A DNA stretch of 48,327 nt from an uncultured Geobacteraceae bacterium (lineage in GTDB: Bacteria > Desulfobacterota > Desulfuromonadia > Geobacterales > Pseudopelobacteraceae), in contig CAIYDX010000039.1 in the NCBI GenBank assembly GCA_903925005.1, forward strand, positions 1 through 48,327. Direction: 5' to 3'. How positions within the stretch are numbered: the stretch's first letter is position 1; the number at the start of each line of letters is the position of its first letter. Positions 1 to 8,634 of the stretch are shown in pieces. A program made the translations under genes and the position numbers. The notes under the pieces are model-generated. The model was given only the letters and a program-made list of their open reading frames with translations. It was not told where the DNA came from and did no database searches.

Positions 1-122
1 AAAAGGATTGGATGACTGGAATAAATGGCTCATTCTGATGGGCAGATTGAGTCAGACAACCTGAGAGTGGACTGAGATTCTTCTGTGTCCTTCAGTGTCG
101 GGAATTAGAGTTATGAAACTGT

Positions 123-422
123 TTGACAAGGACAGCTAATGCCAAAGATGTATTGCTGGAGAGGCAGACAAAAAAACCACGGATTACCATACGGGCATTC
201 CGTGAAAACAATCTATCGGTGGTAACTGTTCATGACAACGGCGGGGGCATTGATGACAATATTGTTCCCAGGGTTTTCGAGCCTTATTTCACGACAAAAG
301 GTCCGGGGCAGGGCACAGGTATCGGTTTGTATATGTCTAAGGTGATTATTGAGAAAAACATGGGGGGCAGATTGACTGTATCAAATGTTCAGGACGGTGC
401 TGAATTCAGGATTGAGGTATAA
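123..422 (+). pseudogene. C-terminal remnant of a sensor histidine kinase
   Basis: The reading frame holds only the end of a GHKL ATPase domain. It starts inside the N-box (NAKDVLLER) and continues with the G1 box (DNGGGI), the F-box (FEPYFTTK) and the G2 box (GTGIGLYMS), ending with a normal C-terminus. The sensor part, the HisKA dimerisation/phosphoacceptor helix and the first half of the N-box are missing. An in-frame stop lies at 114-116, just before the homology begins, so no upstream extension is possible. The apparent TTG start has no ribosome binding site. This looks like a kinase gene beheaded by rearrangement, with the breakpoint near 135. It is unlikely to make a working kinase. 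Confidence 0.75.
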
Positions 423-445
423 ATTACAGCTGACAAACATAAACA

Positions 446-916
446 TTACCCCAGTGAATCAATAGCATCCTGTAAAAGCTCCAGATGACCCTGATCATAC
501 CTCTCCATTTTTACGAAAAGATCTGAAAGTCCACAACTTTTATAAGTTAAAATTGATTCTATGTGACGCTCTGCTAATTCAATCTCGATGACTAATGCGA
601 TTTCAAATGCCTCTGATAAAGATAACGATTTTGTTTCGACAGTTCGGTGAATCGAATCTAACTTATCTAAGACAGCATCTAATTTTTTATCTTTAGAACC
701 AATATCTTTTTTATTGTTTCCCAAATGAAGCGATGCCAACTTAAATTGAGCGGAATGATTGTCTTCATCATTGGCAATCTTACGCCACAGCGCCTCAATA
801 TCGGGGTCATCGGAAAACATACGCTCAAAATGACGATAAATATGCGCACATTTTTCTTCGATCAGACTACATTTATCAAGAACATGTATTTTATTAAGCG
901 GTAATTTATCTGTCAT
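446..916 (-). CDS. Ferritin-like / rubrerythrin-family protein
   Basis: 156 residues, all helical in character, with the four-helix ferritin-like pattern. Metal-ligand-type motifs are an early EEKCAHIYRHF helix, NDEDNHSAQF, EIELAERHIE and a final RYDQGHLELL. In classical rubrerythrins the last helix carries ExxH; here it reads DQGH, so one carboxylate ligand may be lost. No C-terminal rubredoxin domain is present. The likely role is di-iron binding in oxidative stress or iron handling, but degeneration of the metal site is possible. The start is supported by a purine-rich stretch (gaggccgggatg on the minus strand). It stands alone, facing the kinase remnant. Confidence 0.6.
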   Translation of the reverse strand: MTDKLPLNKIHVLDKCSLIEEKCAHIYRHFERMFSDDPDIEALWRKIANDEDNHSAQFKLASLHLGNNKKDIGSKDKKLDAVLDKLDSIHRTVETKSLSLSEAFEIALVIEIELAERHIESILTYKSCGLSDLFVKMERYDQGHLELLQDAIDSLG

Positions 917-1162
917 CCCGGCCTCCGAAAAAATCTTTAGAAATAAGTAGATACCTTAATATCCGCACATAAGTACCGGCTTTATGTCGGCTCTTAAACC
1001 AGCATATGTAACAGTATACAACATGCGTTCTTTAAGTTGTATATAAAGTTTCGCCTCCACATGGCAGCTGATTACAACAGGAAAAATAGTACGAACGCGG
1101 AATGAGCCAATTTATCTAAATGACTTGATATATCAGAAGAATTGGCATATAAAACTGTAACA

Positions 1163-1189
1163 GGTCAGCTTTCAAGGCTGGCCTTTTTT
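1163..1189 (+). terminator. Rho-independent terminator-like hairpin
   Basis: A 7-bp stem (ggtcagc / gctggcc, one G-U pair) with loop tttcaag is followed by six T. It lies only 30 bp before the radical-SAM gene, and no gene lies upstream on this strand in 917-1160. It may end a leader transcript or be an attenuator. The rest of 917-1218 shows nothing I recognise. Confidence 0.55.
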
Positions 1190-1218
1190 GTTCAAATGTT
1201 TAACAAGGACGTAAGAGA

Positions 1219-3066
1219 GTGTTGATCAGCCTCGTTTCCATACACCCCTCCCCTTCTCCGCAATCAATTCCGCTGGCGAATGCCTTTCTTAAGGCATATG
1301 CGCTTGAAAGCGCCGTTCCGATTAAACTTGTTGATTTTTTTCTAGGTGAGGATGCCGCGACCTGCGCCATGCAGCTTGCCGATTCTCTTCCGGATGCTGT
1401 CGGCTTTTCAATGTATGTCTGGAATCACGATCTAATCCATAAAATAGCCATCCAACTACGGCACAGTCATCCTGCTGTCATACTTTTTTGCGGCGGCCCC
1501 GAAGCTACCGCTGATCCTGAAACTATTACAAATATCGGAATCTTTGACTTCGTTGTTATCGGCGAAGGTGAGGCCCCCTTTTTATCTCTCTGTCAGGCAC
1601 TGGCCGCTGGTGGAGATTACTCGAATATACCGGGCGTTTTGCTGCCAGGTTCCACCATTCTTCCACCACCGCCACCTATCGCAAACCTTGATTCAATCCC
1701 CTCCCCTTACCTGACAGGGGTGATCGATGCCCGCGCCAATCCGGGTATTCTCTGGCAATTATCGCGAGGGTGCAGCTTTACGTGTGATTTCTGTTTTGAT
1801 TCGCGCGGAACCGATGGCGTACGCCACTTTTCGCTGGAAAGAGTGGAATCCGAATTACGGCATTTTGCCGCCACCGGTGTTTCACAGATATTCGTGCTCG
1901 ATTCAACCTTCAACGTTGATCCGAAGCGTGCAAAAAAAATCCTGAGGATGATCAAAAAACTTGCTCCTGCCATTCACTTTCATTTTGAGGTTCGTAATGA
2001 ATTTATAGATCGTGAAATGGCGGGGCTCTTTGCACAGATTGCCTGTTCACTGCAGATCGGATTACAGAGCGCGGACCGGGAGGTACTCAAACTGGTTGGC
2101 CGATCATTCAACAGAGCTGATTTTACTGAAAAGGTCGGCCTGCTGAATGAGAGCGGCGCGGTTTTCGGTTTTGACCTGATATACGGTCTGCCGGGGGACA
2201 CTCTGGAGGGCTTTTGCCGCTCTCTGGACTATGCTCTGTCGCTCTATCCCAATCATCTTGATATTTTTCCGCTGGCCGTCCTGCCAGGGACCAGATTGGC
2301 GGTTCGCGGGGCAACCTTGAATATGCAATGGGACAATACTCCCCCTTATATTCTGGAGGCGACCGACAGTTTTAGCAGATCGGACATGGCCGCGGCTGCC
2401 GGGCTGGCCGCGGCATGCGACATCTTTTACACACGAGGTAAAACGGTCGCATGGTTTAATGCCATAGTAACAGCTCTTGGCCTGAAGCCGTCCGTTTTTT
2501 TGCAAAAATTCAGCCTCTGGCTGATCGATTACCGGGGTAACGGCGCGAAAGAATCCGACTTCAGTGACGACGAAATTCGGGAAATACAGCTGCTTTTTCT
2601 GAAGCATCTGTTCGGCAACAAAAAATCAAAGCGGCTTCTGCCTCTTGTGCTGGATCTGGCAAATTATCACCATCAGTATGCCGCAGTGCTGCTTGCTCCG
2701 ATAACAGAACCGGCCGGAAACGTCCAGATACCCGACAACTTGGGCTCCCACCGCTTCAAACTTGCTCCATCGGCAAGGGTAGTTCATTTTACCTACGACA
2801 TTGAGGAACTTCTTGAGTGCGGGGAACCACGTATCGTTTGGATGCACGAACATCTGCCACAATTGGGGTCTCAGGCGGTTATCTATAGCAATAACGGCAT
2901 GGTATGCACCGAATCGTTGGCCACCCCTTACATAAGCATGCTGGAGCAGTTAAATAAGTGGCCGGACAGTGAGTACCTGTCCGGCATCGGGCTCACTATT
3001 GAAGAGGCCGATGAGTTTCTTGTCTTTGCTCTGCAGGAAGGAATCATTGCGATAAGTTTATCCTGA
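1219..3066 (+). CDS. B12-binding-domain radical SAM protein with DUF4080-type C-terminus
   Basis: 615 residues. Residues about 10-140 form a cobalamin-binding-like Rossmann domain (CGGPEATADP, VIGEGEAPF). The DxHxxG motif for lower-ligand-off B12 binding is not visible. The radical SAM core follows, with the cluster motif CSFTCDFC at residues 185-192, then GLQSADREVLKLVGR and YGLPGDTLEGF. The C-terminal ~200 residues fit the DUF4080 region of this subfamily. The enzyme family (BchE/P-methylase-like) does methyl transfers and ring rearrangements; the substrate is unknown. The start is GTG, placed after an aagga site at 1205-1209. It is a single-gene unit, and no biosynthetic partner is adjacent. 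Confidence 0.8.
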   Translation: MLISLVSIHPSPSPQSIPLANAFLKAYALESAVPIKLVDFFLGEDAATCAMQLADSLPDAVGFSMYVWNHDLIHKIAIQLRHSHPAVILFCGGPEATADPETITNIGIFDFVVIGEGEAPFLSLCQALAAGGDYSNIPGVLLPGSTILPPPPPIANLDSIPSPYLTGVIDARANPGILWQLSRGCSFTCDFCFDSRGTDGVRHFSLERVESELRHFAATGVSQIFVLDSTFNVDPKRAKKILRMIKKLAPAIHFHFEVRNEFIDREMAGLFAQIACSLQIGLQSADREVLKLVGRSFNRADFTEKVGLLNESGAVFGFDLIYGLPGDTLEGFCRSLDYALSLYPNHLDIFPLAVLPGTRLAVRGATLNMQWDNTPPYILEATDSFSRSDMAAAAGLAAACDIFYTRGKTVAWFNAIVTALGLKPSVFLQKFSLWLIDYRGNGAKESDFSDDEIREIQLLFLKHLFGNKKSKRLLPLVLDLANYHHQYAAVLLAPITEPAGNVQIPDNLGSHRFKLAPSARVVHFTYDIEELLECGEPRIVWMHEHLPQLGSQAVIYSNNGMVCTESLATPYISMLEQLNKWPDSEYLSGIGLTIEEADEFLVFALQEGIIAISLS

Positions 3067-3234
3067 ATCCGTGACGGTGGAGTGCCGGAATGCGCGGAAT
3101 ACCGGAGCTGGCCGTCGCTTGTGACTGAACAAACCTGTTTTGCCGAACGTCCTCCGCTTCACTGACAATTAATCACTCAAACCTGAAGCTGTAGGCGTTC
3201 CGGGTAAGTGGAGGCACAGAGGCGTCACGGATTC
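3065..3234. repeat. 12-bp inverted repeat bracketing ~160 bp before prs
   Basis: gaatccgtgacg at 3065-3076 is repeated exactly in inverted orientation at 3223-3234. The left arm starts at the stop codon of the radical-SAM gene. The enclosed DNA has no convincing ORF and no recognisable tRNA. It may be a structured RNA end, a small relic element, or chance. The 3067-3385 gap otherwise holds only the prs promoter. Confidence 0.4.
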
Positions 3235-3293
3235 TGGTTTATAAAATCAGGATATGTCCCGATCACTCTTTAACTGTTCTGCGTCGAAAGAGG

Positions 3294-3322
3294 TTGCATT
3301 TTCGTGAATCTTTTAGTATATC
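3294..3322 (+). promoter_or_regulatory. Candidate sigma-70 promoter of prs
   Basis: A -35 TTGCAT (3294-3299) and a -10 TATATC (3317-3322) are separated by 17 bp. They lie about 65 bp before the prs start, in an AT-rich stretch. Confidence 0.4.
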
Positions 3323-3385
3323 TCTCTTTTCTTTAGCATCCAGTTTTTTCATTCTGATATAATTTACGAAAGGTGTTTAATCACC

Positions 3386-4330
3386 ATGCATGATAAAATC
3401 AAGATTTTTTCCGGCAATTCAAATCCGGACCTGGCACAGAGAATATGCGACAGCCTTGGCGTTCCGCTCGGCGCCGCCAGGGTACGACGATTCTCCGACG
3501 GTGAAGTCATGGTCGAGATCGGCGAGAATGTCCGCGGTCGCGACGTCTATGTTGTTCAGTCAACCTGCGCTCCGACCAATGACAACCTGATGGAGCTGCT
3601 GGTTATAACCGATGCCTTGAAACGGGCTTCGGCAGCCACCATAACCGCTGTAATCCCCTATTACGGCTACGCCCGTCAGGATCGCAAAGCGGCGCCGCGT
3701 ACCCCGATTACCGCAAAACTGGTTGCCGATCTTATTACAACTGCCGGTGTCAACAGAGTAGTTACTATCGACCTGCACGCCGGTCAAATTCAGGGTTTTT
3801 TCAATATTCCGGTCGACAATCTATACGCCGCGCCGGTTATTCTTAACTATCTAAAAGACCGTTTCAGCGGCGAACAAGTTGTTATGGTATCTCCTGATGC
3901 CGGCGGCACCGAAAGAGCCCGTGCTTTTGCCAAGCGCCTCGAATATTCGCTTGCCGTAATCGACAAACGTCGCACCGGCCCTAACGTGGCTGAAGTGATG
4001 CATCTGATCGGTGATGTCCGCGATAAAATAGCCATTATCCTGGATGACATGATTGACACTGCCGGCACCCTGACACAAGCGGCCAAAGCACTTAAAGAGA
4101 ACGGCGCCAAAGCCATTTTTGCCTGTGCCACGCATGGAGTGCTGTCCGGCCCGGCAATCGAGCGCATCAATGCTTCGGATATTGAAGAGGTCGTTCTGAC
4201 CGACACCATACCCGGCGGAACCCGCGCTGATGTAACTTCCAAAATCAGAATGCTTTCCGTGGCCGACCTGTTGGCGGAAGCGATCAGGCGTATTCACGAG
4301 GATGAATCAGTAAGCTCGCTATTTGTATAG
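3386..4330 (+). CDS. prs: Ribose-phosphate pyrophosphokinase (PRPP synthetase)
   Basis: 314 residues, full length for class I PRPP synthetase. It makes PRPP from ribose 5-phosphate and ATP for purine, pyrimidine, His and Trp synthesis. Visible signatures are [19 protein letters not shown], the ATP/flexible-loop region [10 protein letters not shown], the [11 protein letters not shown] segment, [12 protein letters not shown], and the PRPP-binding loop [15 protein letters not shown] at 3386 gives the conserved start [17 protein letters not shown], with an aaaggtg site upstream. It is followed by rplY after 65 bp; prs-rplY-pth-ychF is a standard order in Geobacter-type genomes. Confidence 0.97.
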   Translation: MHDKIKIFSGNSNPDLAQRICDSLGVPLGAARVRRFSDGEVMVEIGENVRGRDVYVVQSTCAPTNDNLMELLVITDALKRASAATITAVIPYYGYARQDRKAAPRTPITAKLVADLITTAGVNRVVTIDLHAGQIQGFFNIPVDNLYAAPVILNYLKDRFSGEQVVMVSPDAGGTERARAFAKRLEYSLAVIDKRRTGPNVAEVMHLIGDVRDKIAIILDDMIDTAGTLTQAAKALKENGAKAIFACATHGVLSGPAIERINASDIEEVVLTDTIPGGTRADVTSKIRMLSVADLLAEAIRRIHEDESVSSLFV

Positions 4331-4395
4331 CATAGTACCATATTTTTGATTATGAATAGGGCGGGGTTGACCCGTCACTACACGTGGAGGAACGT

Positions 4396-4980
4396 ATGCA
4401 ACAGAAACAAATGAATATTGAACTGCGCACCAAGACCGGCACTGGCGTGAGCCGCAGACTTCGCATGGCAGATATGGTTCCGGGTGTTGTTTATGGCAAG
4501 GGCCTTGATCCGGTGACGGTCAGCATTAAATACCGCGATCTGCAGGATGCCATTTCCGGCGCTGGCGGGCAGAACAATCTGATCACCTTGATCGGCGGCG
4601 GCAGCCTGGACCAGAATATCGCGATTGTTGCGGATATTCAGCGTGATGCGATCAAACGCACCTTCAAGCACGTTGATCTCCATCGCATCAATCCGAATGA
4701 AAAACTTCGGGTCACCGTACCTGTTGTTATAACCGGCACTGCCATCGGCGTTAAAGAGGGCGGCCTGCTCGACCTGGCGCACCATGAATTGCACATTGAA
4801 TGCCTGCCGGGTAACATCCCGGACAGCATTACCATTGATGTCTCCGATCTCAAGATCGCTCACTCGATTCATGTCAGCGAGATCCCTCTCCCTGAAGGAA
4901 TCGTTATCCTTGACCAGGCCAAGATTCCTGTTGTCAGCGTTCTCGGCAGAGCTAAAGAAGATGCCCCGGCTGCCGCATAA
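4396..4980 (+). CDS. rplY: 50S ribosomal protein L25/general stress protein Ctc
   Basis: 194 residues. The N-terminal L25 5S-rRNA-binding domain (about 1-90, with [13 protein letters not shown] and VPGVVYGKG) is followed by the C-terminal TL5/Ctc beta domain ([34 protein letters not shown]). This is the long form, not the short E. coli form. ATG 4396 is preferred over in-frame GTG 4384 because the strong tggagg site (4385-4390) precedes it by five bases and would overlap the GTG. Confidence 0.95.
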   Translation: MQQKQMNIELRTKTGTGVSRRLRMADMVPGVVYGKGLDPVTVSIKYRDLQDAISGAGGQNNLITLIGGGSLDQNIAIVADIQRDAIKRTFKHVDLHRINPNEKLRVTVPVVITGTAIGVKEGGLLDLAHHELHIECLPGNIPDSITIDVSDLKIAHSIHVSEIPLPEGIVILDQAKIPVVSVLGRAKEDAPAAA

Positions 4981-4996
4981 CAGATAAATAATTGAT

Positions 4997-5578
4997 ATGA
5001 GCACCTATATAGTTGCGGGGCTGGGCAATCCCGGCCCCACCTATCAATGGACCCGCCATAATGCGGGTTTTCTTTTTTTGGATCGCCTCGCTCACCTGGA
5101 AAATGTTTCAATATCTAAAAAAACGTTCTCGGCTTTATCAGGAGAATGGAATTTTGCCGGACATCGTCTGATACTGATAAAACCTCAGACATTCATGAAT
5201 TTGTCCGGAAACTCCGTCATGCAGTCTCTCCAATTCCATAAGCTTCCGCTTTCAAACCTGATCGTGATCCATGACGAGCTTGACCTTCCCTTTGGAACCG
5301 TCCGTTTCAAGCTCGGGGGGGGACATGGCGGGCATAATGGTTTGCGCTCCATAATGGAGAACCTGGGCAAAGGCGACTTTACAAGGCTTCGCATCGGTAT
5401 CGGAAAATCGCCTCACGGAGATACAACCGGTCATGTCCTTGGCAAAATCCCCCCCGATCAGATGGAAATGCTTTCCAGCGTACTTGACGGCGGCATAGAA
5501 ATGCTCGAAATGATGCTTAAAGAAGGTCTCTCTAAATCAATGAGCCTTTACAATAACAAGAATTTTCTGGAAGGATAG
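4997..5578 (+). CDS. pth: Peptidyl-tRNA hydrolase
   Basis: 193 residues, normal length for Pth. It releases peptides from prematurely dropped peptidyl-tRNA. The active-site residues are visible: Asn11 in GLGNPG, the catalytic His21 in TRHNAGF, FMNLSG, and the Asp in VIHDELDLPFG, followed by GGHGGHNGLRSI. The ATG at 4997 has no good Shine-Dalgarno site. It starts 16 bp after the rplY stop, so translational coupling is likely. Confidence 0.96.
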   Translation: MSTYIVAGLGNPGPTYQWTRHNAGFLFLDRLAHLENVSISKKTFSALSGEWNFAGHRLILIKPQTFMNLSGNSVMQSLQFHKLPLSNLIVIHDELDLPFGTVRFKLGGGHGGHNGLRSIMENLGKGDFTRLRIGIGKSPHGDTTGHVLGKIPPDQMEMLSSVLDGGIEMLEMMLKEGLSKSMSLYNNKNFLEG

Positions 5579-5581
5579 ATT

Positions 5582-6676
5582 ATGGGTTTTAACTGCGGAA
5601 TTGTCGGACTGCCGAATGTCGGCAAATCCACCATCTTTAATGCTCTGACCTCGGCCGGCGCCGAATCGGCAAATTATCCATTTTGCACTATCGAACCGAA
5701 TGTCGGCATAGTTCAAGTGCCGGATCCTCGAATGGATCAGTTGGCCTTAATCGTCAACCCTCAAAAAATGCAGCCGACCACTATCGAGTTTGTCGATATC
5801 GCCGGCCTTGTCAAGGGAGCCAGCCAGGGAGAGGGTCTCGGCAACCAGTTTCTGGGTCACATCCGGAGTGTCGATGCGATTGTTCATGTCGTGCGCTGCT
5901 TCGATGACGACAATATTGTCCATGTTCATGGCCGTGTTTCGCCAGCTGACGACATTGAAGTCATCAACACCGAACTTGCTCTGGCAGACTTAGATACAAT
6001 CGAAAAGAAAATGCAGCGTGCCGAGAAAATGGCGCGCAGCGGTGACAACAAGTCTAAGGAAGAAGTTGCTTTTTATCTTCGTGTACGGGCCCTGCTCGAA
6101 CAGGTCAAGAAGCTTCAAGGGATTGCCCAGAATGAGGATGAAAAAATCTGGATGCGCGATCTTCACCTCCTGACTGACAAACCGGTGCTTTATGTTGCCA
6201 ACGTTGCGGAAGACGACCTGGAAGGAGGCCACCCCAATGTTGCCAAGGTTCGTGAAATTGCCGCATCCGAAGGAGCCGGCGTTGTCGTAATCTGCGGTCA
6301 ATTGGAAGCGGAAATTGCCGAGCTTGACGGCCAGGAAAAAAAGGCTTTTCTTGATGATATGGGGCTGGAGGAAGCCGGCCTTGATCGCCTCATCAGAAAC
6401 GGTTATGCGTTATTGGGACTCATCACCTATTTTACCGCCGGCGTCAAGGAAGTCCGCGCCTGGACAATCGTCAACGGCACCAAAGCGCCGCAAGCTGCCG
6501 GCGTGATACATACCGATTTTGAAAAAGGCTTCATTCGGGCCGAGGTGATAGGCTTTAATGATTTTATTGCCTGCAACGGCGAAAGCGGCGCCAAGGAGAA
6601 GGGGTTGATGCGGCTCGAAGGGAAGGAATACGTGGTTAAGGATGGCGATGTAATGCATTTCCGTTTCAATGTATAA
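5582..6676 (+). CDS. ychF: Redox-regulated ATPase/GTPase YchF (OLA1 family)
   Basis: 364 residues, the standard YchF length. The order is P-loop [14 protein letters not shown], switch region [20 protein letters not shown], a coiled-coil insert (about 130-190), a degenerate NxxD-type base-recognition segment (VANVAEDDL) typical of YchF, and a C-terminal TGS domain ([16 protein letters not shown]). YchF binds ATP and the ribosome and acts in translation and stress control. It starts three bases after pth, with an aagga site inside the pth end. No clear terminator follows. Confidence 0.95.
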   Translation: MGFNCGIVGLPNVGKSTIFNALTSAGAESANYPFCTIEPNVGIVQVPDPRMDQLALIVNPQKMQPTTIEFVDIAGLVKGASQGEGLGNQFLGHIRSVDAIVHVVRCFDDDNIVHVHGRVSPADDIEVINTELALADLDTIEKKMQRAEKMARSGDNKSKEEVAFYLRVRALLEQVKKLQGIAQNEDEKIWMRDLHLLTDKPVLYVANVAEDDLEGGHPNVAKVREIAASEGAGVVVICGQLEAEIAELDGQEKKAFLDDMGLEEAGLDRLIRNGYALLGLITYFTAGVKEVRAWTIVNGTKAPQAAGVIHTDFEKGFIRAEVIGFNDFIACNGESGAKEKGLMRLEGKEYVVKDGDVMHFRFNV

Positions 6677-6762
6677 CGGTTTAACAATATCCGAAAGATG
6701 GTCTGCATAAAGATTCTGTTGCACTTTGCATAAATACATAGTAAAAGACTTGTTCTTTTAAA

Positions 6763-6834
6763 AACGGCATATTTGCCGTTATCTCCTTGCTCCGGGTAGG
6801 ACCGGGGCTCGAATCCGTGAGGAGGATTTACAAC
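6763..6834 (+). promoter_or_regulatory. rpsF leader with sequestered ribosome binding site, S6:S18-type candidate
   Basis: A 7-bp hairpin (aacggca/tgccgtt, 6763-6780) is followed by a second structure. In it, ctccttgc (6783-6790) can pair over 8 bp, including G-U pairs, with gtgaggag (6817-6824), which contains the Shine-Dalgarno site of rpsF. The enclosed segment has three CCG triplets and a small CCGG/CCGG stem. Known S6:S18 autoregulatory leaders also sequester the rpsF site and present CCG for binding by the S6:S18 complex. The pairing is seen directly; the family assignment is inference. Confidence 0.45.
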
Positions 6835-7221
6835 ATGAGGAAGTACGAAACGATTTTCATCCTCCAGCCTGAACTGAGCGAAGACGACATCAAGTCGGTC
6901 ACCGCAAAGGCACAAGACGTCATTTCGACGTACAAAGGCGAGTGTCACCGGATGGATGACTGGGGTATCAGGAAACTGGCCTATCCCATCAAGAAGTCTG
7001 CCAGAGGCCGTTATTACTATCTCCGTTTTGACGGAGAAAGCGCTCTTATTGCCGAACTTGAGCGGCGTCTGAGACTTGACGACAAGGTGCTGCGTTACCA
7101 GAGCGTAAACATCACCGATCTGCCCGAACGTGCTCCGGAGAAGAAGACCGAAGTGCTGGAAGCCGTAACGGAAGAGAGTGTTGAAGAAGAAGTAACCGCC
7201 GCTGAAGAAGCCGCCGAATAA
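6835..7221 (+). CDS. rpsF: 30S ribosomal protein S6
   Basis: 128 residues. The core is the S6 ferredoxin-like fold (MRKYETIFILQPELSEDD, YYLRFDGESALIAELERRLRLDDKVLRYQSV). A Glu/Ala-rich acidic tail (about 105-128) resembles the tails modified by glutamylation in other S6 proteins. ATG 6835 is chosen because gaggagg lies just upstream. An in-frame TTG at 6787 would fall inside the leader structure and is rejected. It is first gene of the rpsF-rpsR-DUF2232-rplI operon. Confidence 0.95.
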   Translation: MRKYETIFILQPELSEDDIKSVTAKAQDVISTYKGECHRMDDWGIRKLAYPIKKSARGRYYYLRFDGESALIAELERRLRLDDKVLRYQSVNITDLPERAPEKKTEVLEAVTEESVEEEVTAAEEAAE

Positions 7222-7242
7222 TTTCCTGGAGGAGATATACTC

Positions 7243-7599
7243 ATGAGTGACGAAAGACCAGCAACAACTTCATCTTATCAGCGTCCGGCAGGCGCCGGCC
7301 AGCGTCCAGCAGGCGGACCGGGACAGCGTCCGACAGGCGGCCCCGGCGGACAGGGCGGACCACGCAAGAGACGCCCTTTTCAGCGTCGTAAAGTGTGCCG
7401 TTTTTGCGCTGAGAAGAACTTGACCATCGATTACAAAGAGCCTCGCACACTGCGCTTTTTCATTACCGAGCGCGGTAAGATCGTTCCGCGCAGAATTTCC
7501 GGGAATTGTGCCGCTCACCAGCGTCACATCACCGAAGCTATCAAGCGCGCACGTAACATCGCTCTTCTGCCGATTGCAGCAAATCACGCAGTAAGCTGA
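7243..7599 (+). CDS. rpsR: 30S ribosomal protein S18 with N-terminal repeat extension
   Basis: 118 residues, against about 75 in E. coli. The conserved S18 domain begins around residue 43 ([17 protein letters not shown]) and runs to the end ([24 protein letters not shown]). It carries a CRFC pair plus one later Cys. The first ~40 residues are a Gly/Pro/Gln/Arg-rich extension made of three imperfect copies of a QRPxGGPG-like unit, probably disordered. ATG 7243 follows a strong ggaggag site (7227-7233), which supports the long form. Confidence 0.95.
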   Translation: MSDERPATTSSYQRPAGAGQRPAGGPGQRPTGGPGGQGGPRKRRPFQRRKVCRFCAEKNLTIDYKEPRTLRFFITERGKIVPRRISGNCAAHQRHITEAIKRARNIALLPIAANHAVS

Positions 7600-7608
7600 T
7601 CCATCTGA

Positions 7609-8571
7609 ATGAGCCTTAAATCACCAGCCGACCGCTACCTGCACGTACGCCTTAAAGCGTCACTGCTTGGAGCGGTCGGTTCGTTCGTTTTGTTTGCGGC
7701 CTATCTGGCGGTGCCTCCTCTCGGGATTTTTTCCGGGATACTGGCGCCGTTTCCCGCAGCGTATAACCGCCTGGTCCATGGCCGGATAGCGTCGTTGATC
7801 GTTATACTCGCCGCGGCTACCGGGATAACGGCACTGTTCGGGATTTTTGCCGGTGGTCTCTATCTGGGTATGTGCGGTATGATAAGCTTTTTTATGCCGG
7901 AACTTCTTCTACGCGGCATAAGCGGCAGCCGGGCGCTTTTCTGGACTACTGCGGCTAACCTGCTTATTTTTACAGCCGGTTTCATTGCTTACAGCACAGT
8001 CTCCGGCATCAATCTGCAACTGGTGATTTCCAAGGAAATAACGTACTTTTTGAAGCAGGAAATTACCATATACGAAATGGGGGGGGTAACGGGGGAAGAG
8101 CTGGAACTTCTCAAACATGCGATGTCTACAGCGGCTGAACTGCTGCAGCGTCTCTACCCTGCCCTCGTGACGGCAATGCTTGTAGTTATCGCCGGTTGCA
8201 ATCTTATTCTCGTAAGGAAGACCACCGATAAAATAGCGCTGAATCTTGCAATTGGGGATTTCAGTACTTTCAGAAATCCGGATCTGCTCGTATGGATTCT
8301 TATTGCCACCGGATTTACGCTGTTGCTGCCGACGTCTCTGGTGACAACTCCGGCACTTAATATTTTGCTGATTATTGCCATGCTTTATTTTTTTCAGGGC
8401 ATGGCGGTTGTCTCCGCGATGATAACAAAGCACTCGATTCCCGCTTTAGTGCGGATACTGTTGTATATACTGTTTGTCTTCCAGCCGTACCTGCTGGGAC
8501 TTGTTGCCGGCATCGGCTTGTTCGATCTCTGGGTTGATTTCAGAACCCCAAAACCACAGGAAAACCTGTAG
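7609..8571 (+). CDS. DUF2232 (YybS-like) integral membrane protein
   Basis: 320 residues with about eight predicted hydrophobic segments, beginning at LLGAVGSFVLFAAYLAV and ending with LLGLVAGIGLFDLW. Position between rpsR and rplI and the overall pattern match the DUF2232 family, which sits in the same place in many Geobacter-type and Firmicute genomes. Function is unknown. ATG 7609 begins nine bases after rpsR without a clear Shine-Dalgarno site, so coupling is likely. Confidence 0.8.
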   Translation: MSLKSPADRYLHVRLKASLLGAVGSFVLFAAYLAVPPLGIFSGILAPFPAAYNRLVHGRIASLIVILAAATGITALFGIFAGGLYLGMCGMISFFMPELLLRGISGSRALFWTTAANLLIFTAGFIAYSTVSGINLQLVISKEITYFLKQEITIYEMGGVTGEELELLKHAMSTAAELLQRLYPALVTAMLVVIAGCNLILVRKTTDKIALNLAIGDFSTFRNPDLLVWILIATGFTLLLPTSLVTTPALNILLIIAMLYFFQGMAVVSAMITKHSIPALVRILLYILFVFQPYLLGLVAGIGLFDLWVDFRTPKPQENL

Positions 8572-8602
8572 TTCCAATTTCATAACAAGACTGAAATTGG
8601 AA
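8572..8602 (+). repeat. Perfect 11-bp hairpin between the DUF2232 gene and rplI
   Basis: ttccaatttca and tgaaattggaa form a perfect 11-bp stem with a 9-base loop. It starts immediately after the DUF2232 stop codon and ends 32 bases before the rplI start. No T-run follows, so it is more likely an RNA stabiliser, a processing site or a protein-binding leader than a terminator. Confidence 0.6.
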
Positions 8603-8634
8603 TAAATACTTAACAGGCTCGAAAGGAGAGTAAA

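Noticed and set aside
2..64. Short open frame at the left edge, 20 codons to a stop
   Set aside because: Could be the end of a gene outside the window, but is too short to recognise or separate from chance.
2104..2607. Long minus-strand frame inside the radical-SAM gene
   Set aside because: Shadow of the plus-strand gene, which has clear motifs; the antisense product has none.
3847..4297. Two overlapping minus-strand frames inside prs
   Set aside because: Antisense shadows of a highly conserved gene.
4378..5004. 208-codon minus-strand frame across rplY
   Set aside because: Shadow of rplY; no ribosome binding site and no recognisable domain.
6801..6822. T-arm-like string ggctcgaatcc, hint of a tRNA
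   Set aside because: The stem does not pair and no acceptor, D or anticodon arms surround it; it is explained by the rpsF leader.
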